Shown here piece by piece: positions 25,307 through 34,806 of a stretch of DNA of 64,000 nt. The translations under genes and the position numbers were made by a program. The stretch comes from Alphaproteobacteria bacterium (lineage in GTDB: Bacteria; Pseudomonadota; Alphaproteobacteria; Micavibrionales; Micavibrionaceae): the NCBI GenBank assembly GCA_021775955.1, contig JAJFGU010000004.1, forward strand, positions 62,001-126,000. Direction: 5' to 3'. The notes under the pieces were generated by a model, which did no database searches, was not told the DNA's origin, and was given only the letters and a program-made list of their open reading frames with translations. The stretch's first letter is position 1. Each line of letters opens with the position of its first letter.

Positions 25307-27249
25307 GGCGTCTCGGGAGCCAGAAGGTTTTCAAAAAGCGGAGCTGTCGGGCTTTCTATATTAAGATTAAGCGCAAAAGGACGGCCCTCAAAAAGGTCGG
25401 GATTTTTGCCCTTTGCGCTTATCTGGATCTTCATGCTTTCTTCCGTGGCTCCGTTCATTGTGATTTCAAAAGAGTCGTAATGATAGTTTTCCAGCGCCAG
25501 GCGGGTGGTTTCCAGTTGCAGGTCTTCTCCCTGCAGAAAGGAAGGTATCTTTTCCGGTAAAAAACGAATAATGCCGGGTCCGGCACTTTTTAAAATGCCG
25601 TTCTTTATACTGATGGAGTTTTCTTTAACTGAGACAGGTATGGTTCCTTTGGTGCGGCCATACAAGGATAAGCCATTAATTTTCATGTGGTTTCCTGCGC
25701 TTGTCAGGTCCATATCAGATAAGGTCAGCACGAAGTCTTGTGTGGTGCTTTCTGTTTCTGTTTTGATGTCTTTGGTATCCATGCTGCCGTCAAAAATCTT
25801 CAGGCTGGCTTTATTGATGAGGACGGCCTTGCCATTTTCAATTGCAATCAGGGCCTTTCCATTTTGTTTTATATCTGGCTTGAGTGGAAGTCTGAAAGAA
25901 AGCTCTTGAGGCTTCTTAGAGGAAAGGGCTGTAAGGTCATCAATATGAATGGAGCCCCCTATGCCCTTAATATTGGCCGACCCTAGGGAAAAAGAAGAGT
26001 CCTTGATGCTCAGATCAAGATGTCCATCTGTTTTGGAGTTGATGCCGCTATAGTCTGTCTTGAATTCACCGTTAAGAAAAATATTTCCTGAAGGCGGACC
26101 GGGAATGAGAGCGGAGGGCATAGAAATATTCCCGGTCGCGGTTTTTTGTTCGTGGTTTATATCAACATCTCCTTTGATATTTATAGTTTTTTCTTCGTCC
26201 TGTATTTTGTATGAAAGCCTGGTGCTCGGCTTTTTCGGCGCGCCCTGAAAATCAAAGGATATCCCCGATAGATTTTCCATCAGATGAGGGTAGTGAATCT
26301 GTTTTGAAATAAGATTGTTCTTTTGCAGATAGTGAAACAGGTTAAAGAATTTATCTGCATGAATGGAGCCGCTATATTCCTTAAGAGCGCTTTCATGAAC
26401 CAGGTTGGCGGTAAATTCCACGCCTTCCTGGCCAACCGATTTTCCTTCGGCAAAGACGGTAAAGTCGCTGAGGTCGCCACTGACGGTCGCGCTGACATTA
26501 TGCCAGGGGAGGTTGAGTAAACTGACCCCTCCGGCTGTGAGCTGGGTGACCATGTCAAAATCAGCAAAAGACTGGCCGGAGAGCTCGGAAAGTCCACTGA
26601 CCCGGCTGGCCTTTAACAGGGGCAGGTCAATTTTACCCTGCTCGATTTCTATGCTGGCTTGCCAGTTGCCGGAAGGATTGAGGTTGCCCTTTATTTTTCC
26701 AGAGCCGCTAAATTGCCTTTGCACGGCTTCAATTTTGCCTTTGAAATCCAGAGAGCCATTTCGTGTTGTTCTAATCTGCGCATCGTATTTAATGTTTGCG
26801 CCGCCAAGGGAGCCGAGAAAAATATCGAGTGTGCCGTTTTGGATATAGATTGTCCTGACGCTCGAAAAAGAATTCGCGATATTGTCTTTGTCCGGACTCA
26901 GTCCTGCAACGGAAATCGAGCCGGATTCGTTCAGCTCGCCGGTCAGGTTTGGGCTATCAATTGTTAGTTTGTGAATGAACTGCCCGCCAAAAGCGCCTTT
27001 CCAGGAATAGTCCGCTTTAATACTTTGAATGCTGCTAAAGCCCGCTTTATCCAGCTTGATATCGCTTATATTGATGCTGCCCAGCTTCTTTTCCATGTGT
27101 CCGATTTCAATATGCTCAAAACCGGCATGGCCCAAATTTTTAACAATCTGGTTTTGTACTTTTTCGGGAAGATAAAAGGAAAGAAAAACCGGCGGCCCAA
27201 TCAGGGAGAGGATGGCTATACCAAAGGTGAAAAGAATAAGTCTGCGCAT
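25303..27249 (-). CDS. YdbH/AsmA-like envelope protein
   Basis: The 648-residue protein has an N-terminal membrane anchor (LILFTFGIAILSLIGPPVFL) followed by a long beta-rich periplasmic region. The C-terminal 200 residues carry features of the YdbH/DctA-YdbH domain: GTIPVSVKENSISIKNGIL, then GPGIIRFLPEK and the LENYHYDSFEITMNG block. Proteins of this group form hydrophobic grooves that carry phospholipids between the inner and outer membranes. That role is an inference from the family; the neighbouring lptD fits an envelope theme. Confidence 0.8.
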   Translation of the reverse strand: MRRLILFTFGIAILSLIGPPVFLSFYLPEKVQNQIVKNLGHAGFEHIEIGHMEKKLGSINISDIKLDKAGFSSIQSIKADYSWKGAFGGQFIHKLTIDSPNLTGELNESGSISVAGLSPDKDNIANSFSSVRTIYIQNGTLDIFLGSLGGANIKYDAQIRTTRNGSLDFKGKIEAVQRQFSGSGKIKGNLNPSGNWQASIEIEQGKIDLPLLKASRVSGLSELSGQSFADFDMVTQLTAGGVSLLNLPWHNVSATVSGDLSDFTVFAEGKSVGQEGVEFTANLVHESALKEYSGSIHADKFFNLFHYLQKNNLISKQIHYPHLMENLSGISFDFQGAPKKPSTRLSYKIQDEEKTINIKGDVDINHEQKTATGNISMPSALIPGPPSGNIFLNGEFKTDYSGINSKTDGHLDLSIKDSSFSLGSANIKGIGGSIHIDDLTALSSKKPQELSFRLPLKPDIKQNGKALIAIENGKAVLINKASLKIFDGSMDTKDIKTETESTTQDFVLTLSDMDLTSAGNHMKINGLSLYGRTKGTIPVSVKENSISIKNGILKSAGPGIIRFLPEKIPSFLQGEDLQLETTRLALENYHYDSFEITMNGATEESMKIQISAKGKNPDLFEGRPFALNLNIESPTAPLFENLLAPETP

Positions 27250-27274
27250 GGCGTAAAGATTAGGCGAAAAAGCG

Positions 27275-29308
27275 CTAAACGTCTATGTCTTCGATAAACT
27301 CGGCATTGTCCTGGATGAAGCGGAAGCGGGCATCGGCGTTGCGGCCCATCAGGCGTTCAACCAGATCATCGGTTTCGCTTTTACCGCCGCCAGTACCGTT
27401 CATCTCAATGTCTCCGGACATTTCTTCCGTCAGGCCGAGTGCCGCCATGGCATCGGGCAGGGTAATGCGCACCAGCGTACGGCTTTTCGGGCTCATGGTG
27501 GTTTCCTTGAGCTGCGCCGCCGGCATTTCGCCAAGGCCCTTAAAGCGGCTGATATCAACCTTGGATTTGCCCTTGAAGGTGCTTTCCATCAATTCGTCTT
27601 TGTGTTCGTCATCACGCGCATAGGCGCTTAAAGTGCCACTAACCAGGCGATAGAGCGGCGGTTGGGCCATGTAAAGATGGCCCTGTTCGATCAGCTCGCG
27701 CATCTGGGTATAGAAAAATGTGATGAGGAGTGCAGCGATATGCGCGCCGTCAACATCGGCATCGGTCATGATAATCACGCGCTCATAGCGTAAATTGGCC
27801 AGGTTAAAATCAGAAGCCGTGCCGCAGCCAAGCGCTTGGATGAGGTCCTGAATTTCCTGATTGGCACGAATTTTATCATTGGCGGCACTGACCACATTAA
27901 GGATTTTACCGCGAAGAGGGAGGATGGCCTGAGTTTCCCTGTTCCGACCTTGCTTAGCCGAGCCGCCGGCGCTGTCGCCCTCGACGATGAATATCTCCGT
28001 ATCGTCCGCGGCATTGCGGCTGCAATCGGCGAGCTTGCCGGGCAGGCGCAACTTGCGTGTGGCCGATTTACGGGCCATAGCACGGTCATCGCGGCGGCGC
28101 TGGCGTTCTTCCGCCTTGTCGATCAGCGCCAGGAGCAATTTATTGCTGGAGGCGGGGTCTTCCGAAAGCCAGTGGTCGAAATGGTCTTTGATGGCCGTGT
28201 CGACCCACTTGGTGACTTCGGCATTGGCCAGTTTTTCTTTGGTCTGGCCTTGGAATTGCGGCTCTTTAATAAAGACGGACAGGATAATGGCGGCGCCGGA
28301 AATAACGTCATCAGCCGTTATCACCGATGATTTTTTCTGATTGGTCATCTCGCCGTAATTGCGTATGCCTCTGGCCAGAGCGCTGCGTAGGCCATTGTCG
28401 TGGCTGCCGCCCTGCGGCGTCGGGATGGTGTTACAATACGAGTGGATGAAGCCTTCACCGTCTCCCGGCCAGTGGATTGCAAATTCGACGCGCCCCTCTC
28501 CACCGGGAAGCTTGGCTTTGCCGGAAAAGGCGTTGTCTGTGATCGTCATGCGTTCATGCAAAGAGGTTTTCAAAAAGTCCAGCAGCCCGCCGGGGAAATG
28601 AAGAACTTCTTCCGCCGGGGTTTTGCCTTCATCCTTCAAAAGCGCCGGATCGCATTTCCAGCGGATTTCCACCCCTGAATACAGATAGGCTTTGGATTTT
28701 GCCATCTGGTAGAGCCAGGACGGTTTGAATCTAGCCCGCTTGCCAAAAATATCAGGATCGGGATGAAAGCATACGGTCGTGCCGCGCCGGTTGTTGGTCT
28801 TGCCAAGGTCCTCTAGCTTTGAGGTCGGCGCGCCTCTGGAAAAGCTCTGTTTGTGTATTTTTTTGTCGCGGGCAACCTCAATCCACATAACATCCGACAG
28901 GGCGTTGACGACGGAAATCCCAACGCCGTGCAGGCCCCCGGAAGTTTGGTAAGCTTTGTCACTGAATTTTCCGCCGGAATGTAATGTAGTTAAAATCACT
29001 TCCAGCGCTGATTTTCCGGGGAATTTGGGGTGCTCATCTACGGGAATGCCGCGGCCGTTATCCCTGATGGTTATCGAGTTATCGGCATCCAGGCTAATTT
29101 CGATCCAGTCAGCATACCCGGCCACAGCCTCATCCATGGAATTATCGAGCACCTCACCGGCCAGATGGTGCAACGCGCGGTCGTCGGTGCCACCGATATA
29201 CATACCGGGTCTGCGCCGGACCGGCTCGAGTCCTTCCAGCACCTCAATGTCGGAGGCGTCATAGGAATTTTCATTTTTTGTTTTGGCTGAGCCAAAAAGA
29301 TCGGACAT
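27275..29308 (-). CDS. parE: DNA topoisomerase IV subunit B ParE
   Basis: ParE is the ATPase subunit of topoisomerase IV, which separates daughter chromosomes with ParC. The 677-residue protein begins the GHKL ATPase with EGLEPVRRRPGMYIGGTD, then DNGRGIPVD and GGLHGVGISVVNALS. The TOPRIM part has VEGDSAGGSAKQGRNRETQA and MTDADVDGAHI. DNA gyrase B is larger and has an inserted domain, so parE is preferred. A hallmark FKGLGEMPAAQL lies near the C terminus. It is separated by 25 bases from the downstream YdbH-like gene on the same strand. Confidence 0.94.
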   Translation of the reverse strand: MSDLFGSAKTKNENSYDASDIEVLEGLEPVRRRPGMYIGGTDDRALHHLAGEVLDNSMDEAVAGYADWIEISLDADNSITIRDNGRGIPVDEHPKFPGKSALEVILTTLHSGGKFSDKAYQTSGGLHGVGISVVNALSDVMWIEVARDKKIHKQSFSRGAPTSKLEDLGKTNNRRGTTVCFHPDPDIFGKRARFKPSWLYQMAKSKAYLYSGVEIRWKCDPALLKDEGKTPAEEVLHFPGGLLDFLKTSLHERMTITDNAFSGKAKLPGGEGRVEFAIHWPGDGEGFIHSYCNTIPTPQGGSHDNGLRSALARGIRNYGEMTNQKKSSVITADDVISGAAIILSVFIKEPQFQGQTKEKLANAEVTKWVDTAIKDHFDHWLSEDPASSNKLLLALIDKAEERQRRRDDRAMARKSATRKLRLPGKLADCSRNAADDTEIFIVEGDSAGGSAKQGRNRETQAILPLRGKILNVVSAANDKIRANQEIQDLIQALGCGTASDFNLANLRYERVIIMTDADVDGAHIAALLITFFYTQMRELIEQGHLYMAQPPLYRLVSGTLSAYARDDEHKDELMESTFKGKSKVDISRFKGLGEMPAAQLKETTMSPKSRTLVRITLPDAMAALGLTEEMSGDIEMNGTGGGKSETDDLVERLMGRNADARFRFIQDNAEFIEDIDV

Positions 29309-29501
29309 AGAAAAATCAGTGGCACGGGTTAATCGGTGTTTGTCTTTATAAATCCCTTATCGTCATACGCAAGGGAAATCAACGTATTTAATAAGGGTTG
29401 GTGTTGTTGTTCTCAGGTAGTTTGGATTTTGGGAGGCTGTCTATGGTAGACTATTGGATGGGTTTGTTTTGTGTTCTTGAAGGATCAAAAGGCGGTTTGT
29501 C

Positions 29502-30659
29502 TTGAAAATTGTAATGATAGATAGGTTTGTTTGTGTTGGGCTGATGGTGCTTTTTGGCATCTTTTTCTCTTCACAGGCGCAGGCTCAGAAAATTCTTGAG
29601 GAATTTAATAAACCTCTTCCTGTGGTTGAGCCGATAGACCCGGCAAAGTTTCAGGAGGAAACCGTTGAATATAACGTCATGCCGCTGGAGGATGAGGTTT
29701 TGTCTTACAGCGTCAGACTTCCTAAAACATGGGCAGAGTTTGGTGGCGGCGGTATAAAAAATTATTCGTTAAACAATAATCTGTTGGGAGAGATAGCACG
29801 TTATGACGGCCCGCCGGGTATTGGCCCCAGAAGCCGTTTTACAGTTCAGGCGCTTGATTTGGAGTATCAGCTTTCCGCTGAACAGTGGTTTTTACAATAT
29901 ATTCTTACCAACGGCTACAACCTTCAGGGCATGAAAGTGCACAGCGATAAGAAGGTAGAAGGCCTTCTGGTGATTGTTGAAAAGGATATTAGTTATATTG
30001 TGCGCACCGTTGCCCAGATTAATGGAAAGCGCATGATCTTGGCGCAGTATTTTATTTCCGATCAAAAATGGTATGAAGAAAACGTGATGCAGGGTGCTGC
30101 GGTTTCATCTTTTAAACTCACTCATTTGAAAGACGAGATTATAGAGGAAATGCTGCAGTTCCAGTTCCTTGATATTGCTGAATTTGACTACCCTGTTTCC
30201 TGGGAGCTGCGTGCACCGCCTCTGCGTTCTATCGACAGAATGGCTGTAAAGCTACTGATGCTTGCCGCGAAAGGCTCTTTGAACGGGCGTATAGAGGTCA
30301 ATTTGGCCTCTGCTTTTGTTGTTGAATCCTTGCCGGACGAAATCAAAGGTTTGAAAAAAAGTTTTGAAGATAAGGGGCTGGCTTTTGGTAAGCTCATTGA
30401 GAAAAAAACAGGCTATCAGTTTAATGATGATGTTGAGTTTGCCGCAGTGGAGGCTTATGAGGTCAAGGGTACGGCCAGCAAACTTGTCGATTACGAAGTG
30501 TGGTTTACCATCATGTATTCCGGCGATTATTATTATTTTATAACTTTGTTAACACCGTCACGCGATGCTGACTTTTTTGTATGGTCAAGAAATTCCGAAA
30601 CCTACAGGCTTATCGTTGAGTCGATAGAGCCACAGCCTGAAACCCTACTCGAAGAATAA
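29502..30659 (+). CDS. exported protein of unknown function with two related halves
   Basis: The 385-residue product has a signal peptide (VGLMVLFGIFFSS, cleavage after QAQA), so it should be periplasmic or surface-exposed. Two segments of about 150 residues each begin with a similar strand pattern: YSVRLPKTWAEF near residue 70 and FDYPVSWELRAPP near 227. Both resemble PsbP/DcrB-type alpha-beta domains. I cannot name the family. The start is a TTG at 29502 with AAGGCGG upstream; an ATG lies four codons further in. It is divergent from parE and convergent with glnA. Confidence 0.7.
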   Translation: MKIVMIDRFVCVGLMVLFGIFFSSQAQAQKILEEFNKPLPVVEPIDPAKFQEETVEYNVMPLEDEVLSYSVRLPKTWAEFGGGGIKNYSLNNNLLGEIARYDGPPGIGPRSRFTVQALDLEYQLSAEQWFLQYILTNGYNLQGMKVHSDKKVEGLLVIVEKDISYIVRTVAQINGKRMILAQYFISDQKWYEENVMQGAAVSSFKLTHLKDEIIEEMLQFQFLDIAEFDYPVSWELRAPPLRSIDRMAVKLLMLAAKGSLNGRIEVNLASAFVVESLPDEIKGLKKSFEDKGLAFGKLIEKKTGYQFNDDVEFAAVEAYEVKGTASKLVDYEVWFTIMYSGDYYYFITLLTPSRDADFFVWSRNSETYRLIVESIEPQPETLLEE

Positions 30660-30661
30660 GC

Positions 30662-32092
30662 TTAGCAAGAGTAGTAAATCGAATATTCGATCGGGTGGAC
30701 CATTGTTTCGTAAGCCTCAACTTCTTCCGTCTTTAATGCGATATAGGCTTCGATAACATCGCTGGTGAAAACATCACCTTTCAGAAGAAAATCATGGTTG
30801 TCTCTAAGCGCATCAAGCGCTTCGCGCAAGGATCTGCAGACTGTCGGAATGCCGGCTAGCTCTTTGCCTTCAAGACTGTAAAGGTCTTTATCCGTAGCAT
30901 CACCGGGATGAATTTTGTTTTCAATACCGTCCAGCCCGGCCATCAACATCGCGGCAAAAGCCAGATAGGGATTGGCCGCCGGGTCGGGGAAGCGAACTTC
31001 AACACGTTTTCCGTTCAGGGATGTAGCCTGTGGAATACGGCAGGACGCGGAACGGTTGCGGGCCGAGTAAGCCAGCAGAACCGGCGCTTCATAGCCGGGC
31101 ACAAGTCGCTTATAGCTATTGGTCGCCGGGTTGGTAAAGGCGTTGAGCGCCCGGGCGTGTTTGATAATGCCGCCAATGTAATAAAGAGCCGTTTCTGACA
31201 AATCGGCATAGCCATCCCCGGCAAATAAGGGTTTCCCAGCCTTCCATACAGATTGGTGACAATGCATGCCGGAGCCGTTATCGCCAAAGATCGGCTTGGG
31301 CATGAAGGTCGCCGTTTTGCCATAGCTGTTGGCGACATTGTGAACCACGTATTTGTATATCTGCAGGTCGTCGGCGCTGTCGGTCAAAGTCGAGTGCTTG
31401 TAGCCAATCTCACACTGGCTGGGCGCGACTTCATGATGGTGTTTTTCAACGCGGATACCCATATTCTTCATCACGGTGACCATTTCGCCGCGAATATCAG
31501 ACAGGCTGTCGACGGGGCTGTCGGGGAAATACCCGCCTTTGGGCCGAGGGCGGTGGCCCATATTGCCCTCGTTATAATGCCTGCCGCTATTATAGGGGCC
31601 TTCAGGACTGTCGACTTCAAAACCGACTTTGTTGGGGTCGGTATGGATTTTAACGTCCTCGAAGACAAAAAACTCGGCTTCAGGACCAAAATAAGAGGCA
31701 TCGCCAATACCGGATTTCTTCAGATGCGCTTCCGCCGATTTGGCGATAAAGCGCGGGTCGCGGTTATAGGGCTTACCCGTGGAAGGCTCATAAACATCAC
31801 AAAAGATTTTGATGGTGTTTTGCGCGGCGAAAGGGTCTATGGCCACTTTTGAGATATCAGGCTTTAAATTCATGTCGGATTCATGGATGTCTTTCCAGCC
31901 GGCAATCGAAGAGCCGTCAAAGAAAATACCATTTTCGATCATATCTTTATCGAAAACACTGACATCTTCAGCCGTATGGTGCCATTTGCCACGCAGATCG
32001 GTGAAATTAAGGTCGATGAACTGAATGCCTTGTTCATCAATGAATTTCAGCAGATCGCTTGCCGTTTTGAATTTTAGGTTATTGGCAGACAT
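30662..32092 (-). CDS. glnA: type I glutamine synthetase GlnA
   Basis: The enzyme makes glutamine from glutamate, ammonia and ATP and is a dodecamer. The 476-residue length fits GSI-beta. The FDGSSIAGW and GPEAEFFVFED motifs are present, as are the KHHHEVAPSQCEIGY and NGSGMHCHQS metal and substrate sites. Tyr405 in KDLYSLEG matches the adenylylation site, so control by GlnE is expected. The glnB gene that often precedes glnA in alphaproteobacteria is absent here; tRNA-His lies upstream instead. Confidence 0.96.
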   Translation of the reverse strand: MSANNLKFKTASDLLKFIDEQGIQFIDLNFTDLRGKWHHTAEDVSVFDKDMIENGIFFDGSSIAGWKDIHESDMNLKPDISKVAIDPFAAQNTIKIFCDVYEPSTGKPYNRDPRFIAKSAEAHLKKSGIGDASYFGPEAEFFVFEDVKIHTDPNKVGFEVDSPEGPYNSGRHYNEGNMGHRPRPKGGYFPDSPVDSLSDIRGEMVTVMKNMGIRVEKHHHEVAPSQCEIGYKHSTLTDSADDLQIYKYVVHNVANSYGKTATFMPKPIFGDNGSGMHCHQSVWKAGKPLFAGDGYADLSETALYYIGGIIKHARALNAFTNPATNSYKRLVPGYEAPVLLAYSARNRSASCRIPQATSLNGKRVEVRFPDPAANPYLAFAAMLMAGLDGIENKIHPGDATDKDLYSLEGKELAGIPTVCRSLREALDALRDNHDFLLKGDVFTSDVIEAYIALKTEEVEAYETMVHPIEYSIYYSC

Positions 32093-32189
32093 TAATGCTC
32101 CCCCGGGGCGATTTTTTAAGGTAAATTCGCTATAGTAAACTTGACCTTAGCTACCATAAACGTTTAGAGAAGACAAACTGAAATACTAT

Positions 32190-32266
32190 GGCGACCGTAG
32201 CTCAGCTGGTAGAGCACTCGGTTGTGATCCGAGTTGTCGCGGGTTCAAGCCCCGTCGGTCGCCCCA
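32190..32266 (+). tRNA. tRNA-His (GTG)
   Basis: The stem GCGACCG pairs with CGGTCGC. The extra 5' G at 32190 is opposite C at 32263, the mark of tRNA-His. The anticodon loop TTGTGAT reads GTG, the T arm contains GGGTTCAAGCCCC, and CCA is encoded. Confidence 0.95.
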
Positions 32267-32287
32267 GTCTTCGCCCAGAGGCCACAT

Positions 32288-33055
32288 ATGGCACATGAAA
32301 CCCTGACAAACCACCCTGATTTATGGCGGGACAAGATTCCGGCGCGCCGCGTGGACTCGCATAAATATGATTACGGCCATGCGGTGATCTATGGCGCGCC
32401 GGAATTAACCGGGGCCACGCGGCTGGCAGCGAGCGGCTGCGCGAGAGTGGGGGCCGGGCTTGTGAGCGTGTTGGCCAATAAGGATACTGCGGATATTTAC
32501 CGTGAAACCCTGCCGGGGCATATTCTGGTGCGCGATGATCTGAACTGGGATGACGAACGAGTGAGCGCCAAATTATGTGGGTCCGGCGGGCTGGCAACGG
32601 ATATTGATTTTACCTCCAAAGTGCCGACGGTTCTGGATGCAGATGCCCTGGCCCATTTGCCGGACAAATTAAGCGATCATTTTATTCTGACTCCGCATGA
32701 GGGCGAATTTGCCAAGGCCTTTCCAGCGTTGGAAGGTTCTAAACTGGAAAAGGCTCAGCAGGCGGCAGAGCAATCAGAGACCATTATTGTGCTCAAAGGC
32801 TCGGATACGGTGATTGCGCATCCGGATGGGCGCGCGGTTATCAATACCCATGCCTCTTCCAATCTCTCGACAGCCGGGACGGGAGACGTACTGGCAGGGA
32901 TGATTACAGGGCTCGCGGCGCAAGGGATGGAGCCGTTCTGGGCTGCCTGCGCTGCCGTGTGGATGCATGGCGAGGCTGCGATCCGTTTTGGGCCGGGACT
33001 TGTGGCGAGTGATTTGCCGGAGATGATTCCCGATATTTTGCGTGAATTGTCTTGA
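32288..33055 (+). CDS. nnrD: stand-alone ADP-dependent NAD(P)H-hydrate dehydratase
   Basis: The enzyme repairs hydrated NAD(P)H. The 255-residue protein corresponds to the C-terminal half of YjeF: HKYDYGHAVIYGA, then RVGAGLVSV, DADALAHL, LTPHEGEFAKA, IVLKGSDTVI and the STAGTGDVLAGMI nucleotide site. The N-terminal epimerase half (NnrE) found fused in many bacteria is missing. The ATG at 32288 has GAGG upstream; the frame opens earlier only because it runs through the tRNA. Nearness to glnA matches other alphaproteobacteria. Confidence 0.88.
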   Translation: MAHETLTNHPDLWRDKIPARRVDSHKYDYGHAVIYGAPELTGATRLAASGCARVGAGLVSVLANKDTADIYRETLPGHILVRDDLNWDDERVSAKLCGSGGLATDIDFTSKVPTVLDADALAHLPDKLSDHFILTPHEGEFAKAFPALEGSKLEKAQQAAEQSETIIVLKGSDTVIAHPDGRAVINTHASSNLSTAGTGDVLAGMITGLAAQGMEPFWAACAAVWMHGEAAIRFGPGLVASDLPEMIPDILRELS

Positions 33056-33109
33056 ATTTCCCTTTGTTTTCTGTTTTTTAGGGGCGGTTATGGCCCAAGA
33101 GAAGTTTGT

Positions 33110-33193
33110 GCGGGTGTGGCGGAATGGTAGACGCGCTGGTTTTAGGTACCAGTGGCTTAGGCCGTGGAGGTTCAAGTCCTCTCACCCGCACCA
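33110..33193 (+). tRNA. tRNA-Leu (TAG)
   Basis: The acceptor stem GCGGGTG pairs with CACCCGC. The anticodon stem CTGGT/ACCAG holds the loop TTTAGGT, reading TAG. A short variable arm is followed by the T arm GGTTCAAGTCC, and CCA is encoded at 33191-33193. The following 40 bases form small CTTCG/GGGC-type hairpins. Confidence 0.94.
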
Positions 33194-33267
33194 GGCTTCG
33201 CCCTTTGGGCTACGCCCGGCAAGCCAGGCCTTATAACGTAAAAAGTTAAAAAGAAAGAAGCTAAAGA

Positions 33268-34740
33268 ATGCAGGTAAAAGAATTAAAACAGGCCGGTCTG
33301 GCGCATGAAATTGAAGTAACCGTGAGCGCCGGTGATATTGACAAACTCGTGGATGAGCGCTTGCAGGAAGTTGGCAAAACCATCAAGCAGCCGGGTTTTC
33401 GTCCCGGCAAAGTTCCTTTAAAAATTCTCAAGCAAAAATACGGCAAAGCCGTGATGGGTGAGGTGCTTGAAGCGGCGGTCAATGACACATCAGCCAAAGT
33501 CCTCAAAGACAAGGGGCTTCAGCCTGCTATGCAGCCCAAGATCGAAGTGAAGTCGTTTGATGAGGGCAAGGACCTGACCTACACCATGGCAATAGAGGTT
33601 CTGCCGGAATTTGAGGTCAAGGATTTCAAAGCCCTGAAGCTGGAGAAGCCGGTTGTAAAGCCGGATGAGAAAGCTGTGAATGAAGCACTTGATCGCATTG
33701 CCGGTCAGCAAAAATCATCCGAGCCGATCAAAACCGATCGTGCATCCAAGAAGGGTGATATTCTGGTGTTTGATTTTAGTGGCCGCACAGCCGATGACAA
33801 TGTCGAGCATGAAGGCATGCAAGCGGATGGTCATCAATTGGAATTGGGCAGCGGTCAGTTTATTCCCGGTTTCGAAGATCAGCTTATCGGCAAGAAAAAG
33901 GGCGAGAAGGTCGAAGTTAAGGTCAGTTTCCCTGAGGAATACGGGGCGAAGGATTTGGCCGGACGGGATGCGATATTCGATGTCGATATCCATGAAATCC
34001 GTGAGCCAGCCGACGCTAAGATTGACGACGAATTTGCAAAAACCCTTGGTATGGACGACTTAAATGCTCTTAAAAAAGCGGTTGAGGAACAGATTTCAAA
34101 AGAATTCGATGATCTTAGCCGCATGAAGGTTAAAAAGGCTTTGCTCGATCATCTCGACGATACCCATGACTTTGCCGTGCCGGCGGGCATGCTGGAGCTG
34201 GAATACGACAATATCATCAAGCAAATTGATATGGAGCGTCAGCAAACCGGCGGTGATGAGCTCAGCGATGCCGACAAGGCTGAATTTAAGACCATTTCGG
34301 AGCGCCGCGTGCGTTTGGGGCTTATTCTTTCACAAATCGGTAACTCCAATAAGATAATGGTTTCCGATCATGAGCTGCAAAAATCTGTAATTTCCGAGGC
34401 GCAGAAATATCCGGGCCAGGAAAAGGAGGTTTTCGATTATTTTTCCAAGAACCGCCAGGCACTGGAAAGCCTTCGGGCCCCCTTGTTTGAAGACAAGGTG
34501 GTTGATTTTATGCTTGAGCTGGTTGAGGTGACGGACAAAGTCGTGAGCGTTGAAGAATTGACCGCTGAAGACGATGAGGAGCCGCAGAAAAAACCGGCAG
34601 CGAAGAAAAAAGCATCAGGCGCCAAAAAGGAAAGCACGCCCAAATCTTCGGCTAAAAAAGCTCCGGCTAAAACACCGGCCAAAGGTAAAAGCGGCTCTAC
34701 GGCCAAAAAGAAATCCACAGCGAAGAAAAAAGCCTCTTAG
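33268..34740 (+). CDS. tig: trigger factor with a lysine-rich C-terminal tail
   Basis: Trigger factor is the ribosome-bound folding chaperone. The 490-residue protein has the ribosome-binding domain (PGFRPGKVPLKILKQKYG near residue 45), the FKBP-type domain at about 155-245 and the C-terminal chaperone arms. Residues 437-490 add a tail made almost only of Lys, Ala, Ser, Thr and Pro, resembling histone H1 tails; most trigger factors end before it. The clpP gene follows 66 bases later, as is usual. Confidence 0.94.
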   Translation: MQVKELKQAGLAHEIEVTVSAGDIDKLVDERLQEVGKTIKQPGFRPGKVPLKILKQKYGKAVMGEVLEAAVNDTSAKVLKDKGLQPAMQPKIEVKSFDEGKDLTYTMAIEVLPEFEVKDFKALKLEKPVVKPDEKAVNEALDRIAGQQKSSEPIKTDRASKKGDILVFDFSGRTADDNVEHEGMQADGHQLELGSGQFIPGFEDQLIGKKKGEKVEVKVSFPEEYGAKDLAGRDAIFDVDIHEIREPADAKIDDEFAKTLGMDDLNALKKAVEEQISKEFDDLSRMKVKKALLDHLDDTHDFAVPAGMLELEYDNIIKQIDMERQQTGGDELSDADKAEFKTISERRVRLGLILSQIGNSNKIMVSDHELQKSVISEAQKYPGQEKEVFDYFSKNRQALESLRAPLFEDKVVDFMLELVEVTDKVVSVEELTAEDDEEPQKKPAAKKKASGAKKESTPKSSAKKAPAKTPAKGKSGSTAKKKSTAKKKAS

Positions 34741-34806
34741 TAGAGTCTATTCCTTACTTGAACAAACATGCAGGGCGCGCTACGTTTTGTGTGCCCTTAA
34801 CCGTTA

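Noticed and set aside
32141-32169. Possible promoter for tRNA-His with TTGACC
   Set aside because: The matching -10 position is poor (TTAGAG), so the call is not supported.
33042-33236. Open frame running through tRNA-Leu
   Set aside because: The frame is the translated tRNA and its hairpin tail.
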